A stretch of 64,000 bases of DNA from Siphonodentalium dalli (GCA_032622095.1 CP136066.1:168276664-168340663); one strand, 5' to 3'. Shown: positions 1 through 12,236, counted from the stretch's first letter. Made by a program: numbers and translations. Notes: a model not told the origin generated them from the sequence alone.

Positions 1-180
1 TCTCATACTTGGTATGGATTTTGTATTTATAACACAAGTTGATTGCTCGAGTTACGTTCGATCAACCGAGCAATCAAAACCAAAGCTTCTAACTACATAT
101 GAGCTTCATGTATATTTTCCCGATACAATTATGTAAACTGATATCTTATAATAAAGCCACACTGACCCACCCACTTGTCC

Positions 181-460
181 ATCCCGTTCTCGTGAAAATA
201 AGCATATAACGGGCTTATTTTACTGAGCGTAATAAGCTCATATTGGCATATATATTATTTAACCCCAATATACACTCTATATGGACCATACGAAATAAAC
301 CAATATTGGCATTACTGAATCTACAGTTTTTCATCGACACGATTTACCAGATTCGCAGTCTTTATAATGTGTTTTCACTGCGGCCCGCGCCATTTAACGG
401 AATAACGGATATACGCTCACTATGGGCTTATTTAAGAAGAGACTGGGGTTAGACATATCC
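181..460 (+). repeat. Hairpin-repeat family, divergent variant
   Basis: The stretch has inverted pieces around 'AAGCTCATATTGGCAT' and ends with the conserved core of the family (GTGTTTTCACTGCGGCCCGC near 370-390, followed by a CCATTTAACGGAATAACGG-like tail). The same core recurs near 9530, 11600, 12920, 20705 and 22515. Related variant pieces lie at about 1381-1702 and 2277-2475. No coding capacity is visible. Boundaries are approximate. Confidence 0.5.
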
Positions 461-885
461 GCCGTAGAACCAATACATCAATTGAAACAGCCAATCAGTT
501 AATATCCAAACATTATCCTCAATGTAAGAATGTTGCAATGAACTAAGATTGTCGAAAATTCCAAAAACATCGACTGTACCATTTCAGAGACCAAACCGGT
601 TGAACTACGCACACATGTATATTTTCATTTCGTTTTTCTGGACGCATAAACATTACGGCAATGATTGCCCCAATTGTAGTTGCTGTGTATTATTCGTTGA
701 TAACAATGACGCTCTTTCTAACTATATGGATAGACAATTTATATATAAACAAAAGTTCTGGAATGATTAATCTGTATTCCGTTCGGAACATATCAGCAGA
801 GTGTTTCAGATCACATATGATTTCTGTACCAACGTAAACGCTTGTGAAGATGCCAGATACATTGAGTGTTGGACCGCTATGAAAT
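461..885. other. No recognisable feature
   Basis: Short open frames occur on both strands, but none shows a domain, a codon pattern or splice signals that I can support. Confidence 0.5.
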
Positions 886-1195
886 AAACGAGATGGTATA
901 TTAAAGCCACATGGCGGCTTGCGCTCCAAAATACAAATAACATTATTCGCTTTTGAATTTTTCTCAGTATCGAATAGGTCGATAACTATTTTAACTACCT
1001 TTCTACGAGCATTCTGTAACCCAACAAGGGCGCATTGAAGTTATGAAAACTACAACTGTGAATACGGTGTTTGGGTGCCAAACAAAAAACTGCCCTTTGC
1101 GTGACATGAAACAGAAAAGAGCGTTACATGGTAGTCTATTCCTGATATGGTAGCAATAAAGAGCGTTTTAATTACTTCTGGCGAAAAGTTGAAAA
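886..1195 (-). repeat. Dispersed repeat, inverted copy of about 6395-6690
   Basis: Read on the minus strand this matches about 6395-6690. Shared landmarks include AAAGAGCGTTA, CCTGATATGGTA, GTGTTTGGGTGCC, TACGAGCATTCTGTAACCC and the CCACATGGCGG segment. Identity is roughly 75-80% by eye. Neither copy encodes a recognisable protein. Confidence 0.6.
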
Positions 1196-1380
1196 CGGCT
1201 GAAAAATGGCTGGGACTTTGCAAGTGTTTTTCGGAGCGTATGATGCCGGTAAATCAATATTCCGTTTGTTTAGCAACTTATCGTATCCTTCCCTCCAAAT
1301 TACGTGGAAAATAATTTGGAGGTCCGAATTAGCCATGTCCGTTTAAATAGTATTGCCTGCCAACATATCCTCGTGCAGAT

Positions 1381-1702
1381 ACGTTCATATTGGACTGATT
1401 AGATTCTAGAATAACCCATGCATAGTGAGCTTATTATACCCGTTATTCCGTTGAGTGGTGCGGACAGTGAACACACATTATAAGGAGCATGCTTCTGGTA
1501 CAGTAAGTCGTGTCGAGTAAAGATGTAGAATAAATAATGCCAATATTGGCTTATTTCATATGGAAATTGACCCACATTTGACTCTTAAAAACCGCGTTTT
1601 CTGTGCTATAGAGCGTAATTCAGATTCAAATAATGGAGATATGGGCTTATTTGTATTTTTAAATAAGTTTAATGAGCTTGTTTTCAGGAGAACAGACTGA
1701 AG
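1381..1702 (-). repeat. Hairpin-repeat family, divergent variant, minus strand
   Basis: On the minus strand it starts with 'CAGTCTGTTCTCCTGAAAAC', close to the start of the canonical copies (22342, 43970). It contains a diverged core 'GTGTTCACTGTCCGCACC' followed by an AACGGAATAACGGG tail, and AT-rich inverted segments around 'AATATTGGC'. The adjacent hAT-like MITE (1725-2268) lies just beyond its start. Confidence 0.5.
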
Positions 1703-1724
1703 ATATTATTAAGCCTATTATCGC

Positions 1725-2268
1725 AGGGGGGGGGGGGTCGGAAAAAATTTCAGGCACGTATGGCATTTTTTCCCTTTCGATCATTTTTTGTACCCACCCA
1801 CCCCCACCGCCAATTTTTTTTTCCGTTTTCGGCAGTTTTTTTCCGACCACGTTTTGACACCCACCCCCCTTTTAACACTAAAACAGAGATTTGCGGGGGG
1901 GAATTCACTGTAAACAGCTGTATATGAATTTCTATGCATACTATTTATCATGGATGTTAACATGGACATGTAAATAGGAATGAGTCATTTTGAGGTCATT
2001 CGGCCAAAAAAACATGGCTGCCAGCGGCCATCTTGGATTTCAAAATTTGCAACAAAATACAACACGATAACTGCCTGCAGTCAGTTTACCAGTTAGAATT
2101 AGATTATTTCTCTCATTCAAAGTTGTTTTGAAGCCCAACTCATTGCCATAACACTAAATAAACAAGCAGGAATTGTTTTTGTTAGTTGCGGAAAAAATTG
2201 CTTGTTGGTGGCTTTGAGCACCCACCCACCCCGTCATACGTGCCGGAATTTTTTTTTTCACCCCCCTG
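1725..2268. mobile_element. hAT-like MITE with G-rich ends
   Basis: The left end is (C)AGGGGGG (a run of 12 G) followed by an A/T-rich run and GGCACGTATGGC. The right end is its reverse complement (GTCATACGTGCCGG, an A/T run, CCCCCCTG). The flanks read ATTATCGC (1717-1724) and ATTATTGC (2269-2276), an 8-bp target duplication with one mismatch, as expected of hAT elements, whose ends typically begin CAG. It has no transposase, so it is non-autonomous. A related partial copy lies at 36066-36219. Confidence 0.72.
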
Positions 2269-2276
2269 ATTATTGC

Positions 2277-2475
2277 GGAAATATAAGCTCATAGTGAGCT
2301 TATATCATGGGACTGAAATAAGCTCATATTGGCATTATTTAGATATGAAATAAGCCCTATATATGTACCTAAACGTTCAACGGAATATAAGTTCCGTATT
2401 AACTTATTGGCCTTATTTGATCCTACTTGTTCAACTCTCCGCGGCATTTACCATAACAAATCGATTTACCAGATG
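2277..2475 (+). repeat. Hairpin-repeat family variant fragment
   Basis: It contains the self-complementary 'ATAAGCTCATAGTGAGCTTAT' type hairpin near 2281-2306 and again AAGCTCATATTGGCAT near 2323, matching pieces at 181-460 and 1381-1702. Boundaries are uncertain. Confidence 0.4.
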
Positions 2476-2494
2476 TAAGGCCAATTACATAATT

Positions 2495-2606
2495 TGTTAG
2501 GCCAATGCATTCTCTTATACCTATGGTGGACTCGCATTCATAAGAGAATGCATTGGCACAAGGTTTTCACAAAAATTCAGGAAGCTCGCGTCATGAAAGG
2601 GTTAAA
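2495..2606. repeat. Palindromic MITE fragment, relative of 46799-46924
   Basis: Inverted arms GCCAATGCATTCTCTTAT and ATAAGAGAATGCATTGGC lie at about 2502-2519 and 2540-2557. They are followed by CTCGCGTCATGAAAGGGTTAA, which matches the right end of the TTAA-flanked MITE at 46799-46924. The left end is not preserved. Confidence 0.55.
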
Positions 2607-2790
2607 TAATTTTGTTTCCCCTACCCCGACCCATAGTTTGCATCTTGTCGCGCGTCCTTTCCCTTCCTAATTCAACAAAGGCACAAAGTTTTTATGCGGA
2701 GCCCTTAAGCTCGAGTAGAAGCACCTTCTGAGAATACGTCCACATTGTCCAGCTTGAAGAATGCGAAAATAAAAGCACTTTTAACAGATA

Positions 2791-3061
2791 CATGAACGGA
2801 CCAAGTTGTCTTCACTGCGTTTGACCACAAATCGACACTTATAGATATTTGATTCATATTTACCATCACTAGACATGCTGCCCTGAGCGCCATACACTTT
2901 CCAACTGAGCCACATGACGACTGGAGTACGTGTATGCATGAACGGACCAAGTTGGCTTCACTGCGCTTGATCACAAAACACGCTTATGGAGATTTGATTC
3001 ATCTTCACCACCACTAGACGTTATATGCGCTTTCCAACTGAGGCCTGGAGTTCGTGTATCT
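2791..3061. repeat. 146-bp imperfect tandem duplication
   Basis: Unit 1 is 2791-2936 and unit 2 is 2937-3061. Both begin CATGAACGGACCAAGTTG and share ATTTGATTCAT, CTTTCCAACTGAG and CTGGAGTTCGTGTAT-type segments. Unit 2 has small deletions. Confidence 0.7.
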
Positions 3062-3569
3062 GAGGAAGTTGCTTATTTGCTTACCAAGAGGCAATGACTG
3101 CTATGTTCGTGGTAAGGATTCGCCATTTTAATTACCTCCTGTGTGGTCCTTCATACATGGATAAACTGAAATCGCCGTTATGTGTTACACGCAAACACCC
3201 CTATGGTCAGAACACCGGGTGGGGTCGTGTGAGTATGGGTGGGATGTTTGCTACAATTCAAATTTTGTCTATACAACACATATAGTCTAGGCGGTGCTGG
3301 GGGTGACCGTCGCACATCGGGGGAATTTATGCGACCATCATTTTCTTATGGGAAAATTACTCTATAGTGTTCGAATTCAGAGGGCGCCGAGACGATATAG
3401 GTGACAAAATATAACTTTTCACTATGTTTCATAGGGCATCCTACCTAAAAATGACATATTTTCAGAGATTAACGGGCCAACTGATTAACAGGGCATCAAA
3501 ATCGGAAAGATCAGATTCAACATCGTTTTCCTGCTTTCGTTCTGATTTGGTGACTTCATGGTAGAGAAT
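3062..3569. other. No recognisable feature
   Basis: No supported gene. A short open frame at 3094-3285 has no recognisable domain. Confidence 0.4.
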
Positions 3570-3745
3570 GTAACGAGGCGCGTCAAAAATGCATGGCGAT
3601 TCAGACAAAGTGTCGTGTGTCAACTCTGTACAAACATAATATATCTGCCAAAAAAGTTTTGGAAATGGTAGGGTATTCCCTACATAATGATGTTCCTACT
3701 TACATTATATCTCTCCAAGTATTGACATAATAGACAAAAACTTAA
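3570..3745 (-). repeat. Dispersed repeat, inverted copy of about 6215-6385
   Basis: Its minus-strand reading matches 6215-6385 through GGAACATCATTATGTAGGGA, a diverged CAGAGTTGACRCACGACACT segment, and TTTGACGCG. With the 886-1195 repeat it covers, in two separated inverted pieces, what is contiguous at 6215-6690. Confidence 0.6.
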
Positions 3746-6214
3746 CCCTCCCCAATTTCACAAATAACCACATATATGAGTCCATGCAGTTTGTGTCCAT
3801 CAAATAAATTGACAATGCACAGTTTACCTTGTCATATGGTGTAGAATCGTATGGGGACACTGGTAACTGATGCCTGGCGACCAAAATAAACATAACTGTT
3901 CCGATAAAACGAACAACTTCTGAGTTACAAAAAAATCGCATGGTATGACTGTTGTAGCTTATTTGTTCGTACATATATGTCATTGTGGCCAACGTATTCC
4001 GTATCTGAAGAAACTAGGGGCATTAAGATAGTAACTGTTCATTAATTTCTCCAAATAACGACATAATATAATGTCAAATTTCCTAAAGAGGACCGAATTT
4101 CAACCTGACATCCAATCATTTGGTGGTATATATGTTCTGCTACAGGATGCTACAACTGCAAACATCTACATTAGTATAGCAATAATGGAAGCCACAATGC
4201 CGATTAAAATATGCCTATGCACTAATAGTTATATATTCAATTATCAATAATATTTTGACAGGGCCTATCTTGTAGCATATAATCTAACCTTTCATATGAC
4301 ATATAAAAATCGCTTAAGTACCATAGGTATATTAAACTCCTTAAATACGGCCATTTTTGGATCCTGGCCGCTCACCTATAACTAAAGGAGTTGTTCCATG
4401 CTAGTAGCACATTAGACCCGCAATCATAAACCGTCTGAAGATAACGGACCTATCTCTATTCCCGATAATTGCAGATATGTTGTTTATACGAAAAGGTTGG
4501 GCAACTTTGTTCACATTACCCCGCTGATGTTGTCAATTGCTTACCATGGTAGTTGGTTTATACGTTCAAAGAAGTGATGTTCCAATGTAATAACGGACAA
4601 TAATCACCAGCAATTTAGACCGAAATAAAATTGTTTTCTCTACATTTCCTCGGGGTGCCACCACGCACGGAAAGTGGTGTTTGCATACGCATTTCTGATT
4701 CGTATTTGTTTAGTACTTCTCAACAGTGAGGATTTAGATAACAATGAACGGTTACAGGTTCGTTGCAAATACTCATTTTATGAACTATACGTCATTTACG
4801 TAATTCTCAGATGTGTACATGTGACGAGAGTCGTGCGATACCTACAGCGTGAGACCAACTTTCATGCATCCAAAATTCATGGGACTTAACACAATCAATA
4901 CCCAGGCCTCACACTTACCATTATCATTTAAAGCATTAGCATTTACAAATTAGGGGCCAGTTTTGATAATATTCTACCTGTTCTAATCAAACGCTGAAAG
5001 TTGGTTCTGTGCAACATGCTTGGGGTGAGCTCCAAGTAACTTGATATTATTTCAAACGACCAATGCCTTGTATAAAGTTAAATACTGAATGCATATAATG
5101 AGTTTAAATATATTGTGATAGCAACGTGAATCATGGGCAACCGGGAAGATATAAAATAATATGGAAGCGAAGGCATATATATATAACTCGCCGAAGTCAT
5201 CAGCCACTATTCAGATATACATGATCTACAGTAGCAGGACAATAATTAAACTATTGGTCGTCAATGTGTATTTAATAAAATAATTAATACACCTGCAACC
5301 GCGTATATCAAGCGTACAATTAAGTACTGCTAAGCAAATACACAAATGAACTGCTTAAGTAAATAAGCATAAATCCACGTGTGATGGGACCATAACAGCT
5401 GCGAGAATATAACGACACCGATACTTATTATGTCAGGTTTGTTTGAGATTTGTTTCGGTTATTTCAATGGAACATCACTCCACTGAACGTGAAAACCAAT
5501 GACCCCAATACGCATTGACAACATTGACGAGATATATAAACTAAGTTGTCCATCCTTTGCATACCCGCACTTATCAGGATTCTAAATTGGTTGTCATCGC
5601 ATGACGGTTTGTGTAAGCGGGTCTAATGAGCCATTACCATGGGACACCTACATTGGTTATTGAGGATTGAATATGTATATTTAGTCGGCATTGTAACTTC
5701 AATTCTTATTGTATTAATATAAAAGTCAGCAGTTTCACCATCAAGCAGAACGTTGACTTGTATACAACAAAATGGATGTCAGGTTGAAACACAGTCCAAT
5801 TGTGGCAATTTCGCATTGCATGTCGATTTTGAGAAAACAAATGAGCAATTTACTTTCTCAATGCCAACAGTTTTATCGGATCACATTATCCACAGACATA
5901 TATGCACGAACGAATAAGCTACAAAACTCATGACATGCAGATTTTCCAGTCCGGTGTGCACGCTCGTTCACGACGTTGTGTGCAGAGTGCCAATATAAAA
6001 CTTGGCGGCCATCTTGGACGCCATCTTTGATTTTATTGCCTTCCTAATCTAGGATTTGAACGTAATCTTACATTCTCCGTGTCCCGGGATGGTTCTACCC
6101 TGTATGTCACTATAAAATGTGCATTGTCGATGTTTTAATGGAAACAACCTGCATGGATGCATTTAAGTGGATATTTTGAAATTGGGGGTGAGGGTTAAGC
6201 TTTTGTCGATTAGT
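3746..6214. other. Long stretch without a supported gene
   Basis: AT-rich DNA with only short, unrecognised open frames (for example 4674-4889 plus and 3705-3992 minus). Near 5990-6030 there is a GGCGGCCATCTTGGA segment resembling one near 2020-2036, probably repeat remnants. No splice-bounded exon is apparent. Confidence 0.45.
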
Positions 6215-6690
6215 TTACCATTTGGAGATATATAATACAGATAGGAACATCATTTTGTAGGGAAACCCCTTTCATTTCCAAAAAGATATAACTTGGAAGA
6301 ATTCGACAGATATGCTATATTTGCACAGAGTTGACGCACGACACTTTGTCTGAATCGCTATGAATCTTTGACGCGTCAAGCAACATATTCAAATTTTTGC
6401 CAGAAGTAAGACAAACGCTCTTTATTTATACCATATCAGGAATAGACTAGCACGTAACGCTCTTTTCTGTTCCATGTCGTGCAAATGGGTGTTTTGTGTT
6501 TGGGACCCAAACACCGTATTCAGTTGTATTTTTCATTACTTCAATGCGTCTTTTTGGGTTACATAATGCTCGTAGAAAGGTAGATCAGATATTTATCGAC
6601 CTCTTTCGATACTGAGAACAATTCAAAAGCGAATAATATTATGTTTATTTTGGAGTGCAAACCGCCACGTGGCTTTAAATATTGGATGAA
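6215..6690 (+). repeat. Longest copy of a dispersed repeat
   Basis: Contiguous copy whose left third matches 3570-3745 (inverted) and whose right two-thirds match 886-1195 (inverted). The overlapping open frames at 6559-6852 and 6682-6915 are not credible genes. Confidence 0.55.
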
Positions 6691-7135
6691 ACAGAATTCG
6701 ATTTCCAGTGTATTCGCCATGCACAAACGCATGACTGGTATCCTACGTATAACAATCAATCGACACGACTGAGAGCCATGAATAACATATATATGACATC
6801 TAATGTTGCAAAAATGTTTCAGATTATTGATAATAGTGGCCAAGATGAACATGCGATAATTGTCTACCTCTACTGGACGTTAGTGTGTAATTTGCTCTCC
6901 GGTTTTAGAAGATAGCATCATATACGCCACTCATGTAACACGATCAATGTGTATCATCTTATCACTAGACAATATACCCGACAAAATGTCACCATGCACA
7001 AGTAAATGATTTACCTCTTGTAACAAACAAGCGACTAACGAAGAGTAACAACTGTACTACCACCGGAGCTACGATAAGGACAATATTACATAAGATACTT
7101 TAGAGCACAATCCCATTGTTGCAATCGTTCCCTGA
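6691..7135. other. No recognisable feature
   Basis: No coding, RNA or repeat signal identified. Confidence 0.4.
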
Positions 7136-7540
7136 TTTTTGGTAAAGCACACCGATTCCCAAGGCTGGCGAATGAATAGTTCAATGATTACCCCATTGTT
7201 AGGCACACTCAACTCACAACAGACAAATCGCACGGTCGCTTCGAAGTAGCTTCAATTACCAGAGGCCACAGGGGCACGAACAGCGCTCTGCTTCCCCCAA
7301 ACACACTGCCAGTATACGCCGTTACTATTTATGCACCTCTAATATACTAAGCAGGCACATATATAGGGACGGCGTATAAGGGGAGTGCGGGTGGGGTATG
7401 CACGTCCTCTTGTATAATAACTGAAGCTACATTGAAACGACCGCGCGATTTGTTTGTTAAGAGTGGCGCGTCTCGAACAATGGGATATCACTGAAATATT
7501 AGTTTGCCAGCCTTGGGAATTGGGTGTAATTTACCAAAAA
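7136..7540. mobile_element. Fold-back MITE with long imperfect arms
   Basis: The left end TTTTTGGTAAAGCACACCGA pairs with the right end ending in TTACCAAAAA, and both continue into ATTCCCAAGGCTGGC. The arms remain alignable for about 150 nt (CCCATTGTT, AAATCGC.CGGTCG, GTAGCTTCA). The centre holds a second hairpin, GTATACGCCGT against ACGGCGTATA. This is the shape of a non-autonomous fold-back transposon; no clear target duplication was found. Confidence 0.65.
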
Positions 7541-8261
7541 TACAATATATAAATATACATCAACAGGACGAACGGAGGGGTGGCAATAGTAACACATGCA
7601 TTGGTTGAATTATTTATCAACTAGTAGAATAATTACATTTATTATAATTATTCCACAAAACTAATCCAGTTCCGAAAATATTCTCAGGACCACTAATCCA
7701 ACGATGAAACTAAACGAATTAACATTTACATTTAGAACCACTAAATAGTGATATATCCAATAATCCAACAGAATCACCACTTCACTATATAGCGCTCCAC
7801 ATATCCGATATAACAAACAACATAACTTGTATCTGGAGAATATGGTAGTTTCTTGAAAAGGCGACACGTTTGTCACATAGTAATGATGTGCAGCATTACC
7901 TTTGGCAAAAAGTAGTTGGTTGTTGGTTACAGGTCCAAATTCCATGTCATCATTCTGGCACACAGACTTCTTCGGAATTCATGATCCACTTATATATACA
8001 ATGTATATAATAATAGTAAGACACATCTGCGAGTCACTTGCTTTGTGAAAACGCGTCACACGTTAATCCGTTTCGCTTCGGACATATTTATTCACATTCA
8101 ACGGCGATCACTGCATGGGTAATCACGATGATTGGTGTGGCTAACGGGTCATTGTGTTCATCTCGGCCAGCGCACGGATTGTGCGTCGTGTTCAACGCAC
8201 GATAAATTGCGTATTTCGAGATAATCGCATTATGTGCGGTCAATTGTGCTCTAAGTAGGTC
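7541..8261. other. No recognisable feature
   Basis: No supported gene. A 100-codon minus open frame at 7661-7963 has no domain signature and no splice context. Confidence 0.4.
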
Positions 8262-8342
8262 AGAGCACGCGAATAGTTCTTTACCAGAATAAATCTCGTC
8301 TCCGACTCGATTTATTCTGGTAAAGAACTATTCTTGTGCTCT
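8262..8342. repeat. Near-perfect palindrome, 33-nt arms
   Basis: Arms at 8262-8294 and 8310-8342 differ at two positions and are separated by about 15 nt. The arm centre is TAGTTCTTTACCAGAATAAA. It would form a long hairpin in single-stranded DNA or RNA. No coding frame. Confidence 0.8.
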
Positions 8343-9108
8343 AACCATTACTTATTACACACTTAGACGTGATTTATAAGGATTTCTTGGTGAGTTAAAA
8401 GTGATAATGTCACACCTGTGAATTACGTCACCGGTGAGAGCACGCGATTTTGGACAGTTCCGCTCTAAGCCGGAACTATTTTCACTTTCTGCGGCTCAAA
8501 CATGGTTGAAGTTGAACAGAAACGAACTGCTAACGATGATGCAGAAACAGTTAATAAACTGGTAAAATGAAGAAGAATCTTACCTATTATCAACTCCGAT
8601 GATTCGGACGATGTCATATATATTCCAGTCAAATGAACTATGAACAATTCCATGTGAACAATAAATTTATCCAGTTCCGAGCTGAATTTCCACGTGTTGC
8701 TCTTCGAGAGTTTGTTTACGTCGATGATTAAAATATCGTCACTTCGAAACTTATCTTTCTACTTTTAGCACGATTTCCAAACATTTCCTGTATGAACCAA
8801 AATTATTTACACACACCATCAGAATCTTCACAATATCCCGTTCCAAGTACCATGCTTGTTCGGTCAGAATAAACACAATTTTTACAGAAAATTTCCGAAA
8901 CTTTAAAAAATGAATCGCATCAAATTATGAGATAAATCGGTATCGTTACGTCACAATTATTTAAAGTATGTGTCCATCCGCGTAACTGCACGCGCAACTG
9001 TACGTTGGGGTTCAAAATGGGATAATCAGCTGATCTGGGCTTATTTTGTCACAGCTTCTCTTTAGAATTAGCAACTTTTAGTGGTTGAAAGTGTGTAATA
9101 AACAGAAT
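8343..9108. other. No recognisable feature
   Basis: AT-rich DNA between two palindromes. The segment GAGCACGCG near 8434 recurs from 8264, so both may be parts of one repeat. Confidence 0.35.
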
Positions 9109-9256
9109 AATCAATTGGTTTCGATGATTACGTGACATAATTCACTCGGGTAGCCGGTCCTATTGGTAAAACCCTCGTTCGCTCCGCTCACTGGGGTTTT
9201 ACCAGGCTGGGCTCCCCTCGTGAATTATGTCACGTAATCTTCGAAACCAATTGATT
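9109..9256. mobile_element. Palindromic MITE, 37-nt arms with nested inner arms
   Basis: Outer arms at 9109-9145 and 9220-9256 differ at one position (central part GATTACGTGACATAATTCAC). Inner arms GGTAAAACCC (9165-9174) and GGGTTTTACC (9194-9203) nest inside, around a CTCGTTCGCTCCGCTCAC loop. The layout suggests a short fold-back element. No target duplication could be assigned. Confidence 0.7.
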
Positions 9257-9329
9257 ACTATCTATTTACTCAAAATGCTGTGTCCAATATCACTACATGA
9301 CCTCAAAATTATCCAACACAAATTAAAAG

Positions 9330-9680
9330 CCTGTTCTCCAGAAAATCCTCACATTATATGCTTTTAATAGAACTAGTTGTAGGTAGATAATCTGCTTAGA
9401 TTCGCCTCCGTTTGAGTCTATAATGTGCTGAAAATGGGAGTGTTTTAGTCACATTATCGACTCACAATGAGGCGATTCTAAGCATAGTATGTGCGGACAA
9501 AGACAAGAGTAAACCAACTCTACGCTCTGTAATATGTGTTTTCACTGTGGCCTGCGCCATAAAACGAAATAAAGGGTACCAGTCCATTGCCTGCTTATTT
9601 TAGAATCAAATAATCACATTATGTAACCATTTCACATTATAGTTCGATTATGTGCGTATTTGCTTGAGGATATATTGAAA
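9330..9680 (+). mobile_element. Hairpin-repeat family copy
   Basis: Starts CCTGTTCTCCAGAAAA. It has hairpin arms GCTTAGATTCGCCTCCG near 9395 and GAGGCGATTCTAAGC near 9470-9484, followed by the conserved core GTGTTTTCACTGTGGCC near 9537. It ends with AATCACATTATG units and TTGCTTGAGGATATATTG. Non-coding; see the family finding. Confidence 0.75.
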
Positions 9681-11489
9681 ATTAATCTGTCTTATATACA
9701 GTGTAGTGCAGCACCTGTTTGTAAAATTGCACCTTTCTGGGAAAACAAATGCGGAATAAAATCTGACCATATTGGCTGCAATAATTCTACAATTTGGCAT
9801 CGATGCCGTGGTTGCAAGCCGTATAGCTTTTGTATCCTTCCATGTGCAAACTGTCGTGGCACATGTGTTACTCTACCACAGGGGGTGGTCAGGGTAATAT
9901 ACGCAAATATTATAGATCAAATAGTATGTGGCTGTGGACAATATATTTGTCTGTAATACTATTCTAATGCAACCATTTAAATGTTTAGAGCAACTACCTG
10001 ATTCGACAACCCGGTGTACCAAAAATGCACCATATCTCTGTTTGAAACTGTCAAGCTTTTCCTTTATCGGCGAAAGCCCACATGTGAAATTATAAGAGAG
10101 CATATTTTTTCCATGAGGTGCGGCAAATTACACACGGAGATGTCGGTTATAGTATTCGATGCTGAATGCCTTTTGATGAACAGATCGCGGGCAACAGGTC
10201 ATATCACACATATTCACGATAACACTCAAACACATCGCCTGTATTTTCTCTGCAATCAGCTCGCTTTGGAAAAGAAAAAAATGGTCATCAACGAAATCAG
10301 TAAATAAAGTCAGCTTGATAAGGAAAATGTTCTTGTAGATATTCCGTTCACAGATTCTTAATTTCTCTGAGACAATTTTTGTGTTGGTATTTTAGTCATA
10401 TTTAGTTTGATTATATACCGTCATGGATGTGACTCAATTACATAATGATCATTTAGAATGGTCTAAAACAACATCATTATGGTCTCAAATCGACCGTTGT
10501 CATATTTTGGCATGTTTTTGGTGGGTTATATTAGCCATCTGCAGAAAATAGCGATATCGTGTTTGTTGCGATTGCCATATATTCATTGTTTGCTGCGTTA
10601 CTTGTTTTGAATTTGTGACCAAATATTGTAAGTGCTAATGGCCAAATTCTGAACGCAAGTGCAATATTGATCTCAGTATTGGATATAAAATCCGCCAACC
10701 ATTTGTCGTAAACACTAAACATACTTCAGTTATATGTTCCCGCATCATAAATTATATAGAACAAGTAACCAACTGAACATAGGACGTGTTATCACCGCGG
10801 GCATCATTATGAATTGTTGATACCTCATACTCACTATCAGAAGCATCATCAATTAGCATCACATTAAGGGTTGCATTTGATGGATGTCGGCCTCTGGCGA
10901 AATGCCAACACTCGACACAAACAGCCATTTTATATTTGTCACAAGAAACAGTCGTTCTATATTTTACAACATTGTTTGGTGGCCATCCTTCTGTGACGTC
11001 AAGCTTAAGAGTGATATTTTATATGTTATCTGCTTCATTGTATCGTGCATTTCCAATCGAAATTTGTGTATGAAGTACAATTTTATGTTTTATACCAGAA
11101 GTCCAATATTTTCCTACATTTGGTCATTTGGGTTAATTACTAGTCAAAATATCAGGTATGTTTCCTGCACAACTCGGAATCTGCGATGGGGTACATGTAC
11201 GTAATCGTAAGTTACACCCCTCAACATAAGCGGTTACGGTTGTTCCTCTTAGTGAACAACTTCGACTACGGGAATGTAACAGACTTACACACTGCTGTTT
11301 CCCTCATTCACAATATTGGAATTTGCAGAAATAAAATCTATCACGCATTAGAAAATTGACACGAATTCGTTCAAGTGTCTACATGCTACTGGATTCGTCC
11401 GCTATCAGATTCCGTTGTCCCATTGTATGTGTGCAATCAGACATTGGCCTTTAGCGGGAGATTAATCATGCTGTGGTCTGGTCGTCAAC
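9681..11489. other. No supported gene
   Basis: A plus frame at 9660-9956 reads as cysteine-rich but starts inside a repeat copy and has no signal peptide, so I do not call it. Other frames at 10014-10307 and 10884-11204 are unrecognised. Confidence 0.4.
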
Positions 11490-11842
11490 AAATTATCACG
11501 CAAACACGCATATAATCGAGCTATAATGTGAAATAGGTACATAATGTGATTATCTCATTCTGAAATATGCAGATAATGGACTCTTACCCGTTATGGCGCG
11601 GGCCACAGTGAAAACACATTTTAAAGATCGTACACCTGAAAAGTGAGTTGGTTTATTTGTGTCATTGTCCACACATAATCTGCTTAGAATTGCCCAATTA
11701 TGAGTCGATAATGTGACTAAAAGACTCTCATTTTCAGCACATAATCGACTCAAAGTGAGGCGATTCTAAGCAGATTTTATACCTAAGACAAATTATATTA
11801 TAAGCAGATATTGTGCTGCTTTTTGGGAGAACAAGCTGCGAT
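11490..11842 (-). mobile_element. Hairpin-repeat family copy, minus strand
   Basis: The reverse complement starts CTTGTTCTCCCAAAAAG. It carries the paired arms (GAGGCGATTCTAAGCAG near 11758-11774 on plus; partner near 11679-11712) and the core GGCGCGGGCCACAGTGAAAA near 11594, and ends with the GTGAAATAGGTACATAATG unit and a TTATCACGC tail. Confidence 0.75.
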
Positions 11843-12170
11843 CGTATACTCTTTGGGACAACTGGAAAAGCATTGTGACCAGTAAAGTTAGACTTAGAAA
11901 CGTGTATATAACTAACTTCGTCCTGATTACTTTATTTTGTCCCGCGGAAACATAGGTTGGATGAGACGGACTGACTCAATTATGTTTTGTATCACCCCTA
12001 CCATTAGCACATATTGTATGCTACATTAATTATATTGGATGAACAAAACCGATGGAATCATGGTACTAAAACATATTTTAACTTTCATATATATTTCAAG
12101 GCTAGAGCATACATAATTAAAAGTTCGATATAAAGCACATTCGCCTATCGCAATATTTTGCTGGAAGTGC

Positions 12171-12180
12171 CGCATGCGCA
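12171..12180. promoter_or_regulatory. NRF-1-like palindromic motif
   Basis: CGCATGCGCA matches the NRF-1 consensus core, which is often found in animal promoters. It lies about 65 bp before the first 0.3-kb direct repeat. No gene start nearby is identified, so its function is unproven. Confidence 0.3.
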
Positions 12181-12236
12181 CAAGTTACAACGTCAAAGTG
12201 AGAGGCGTACATAGCTGGCTGGGATTAGGTAGGACC

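Noticed and set aside
9660-9956. Cysteine-rich 98-residue open frame as a secreted peptide gene
   Set aside because: It begins in a repeat element, lacks a signal peptide and shows no splice context.
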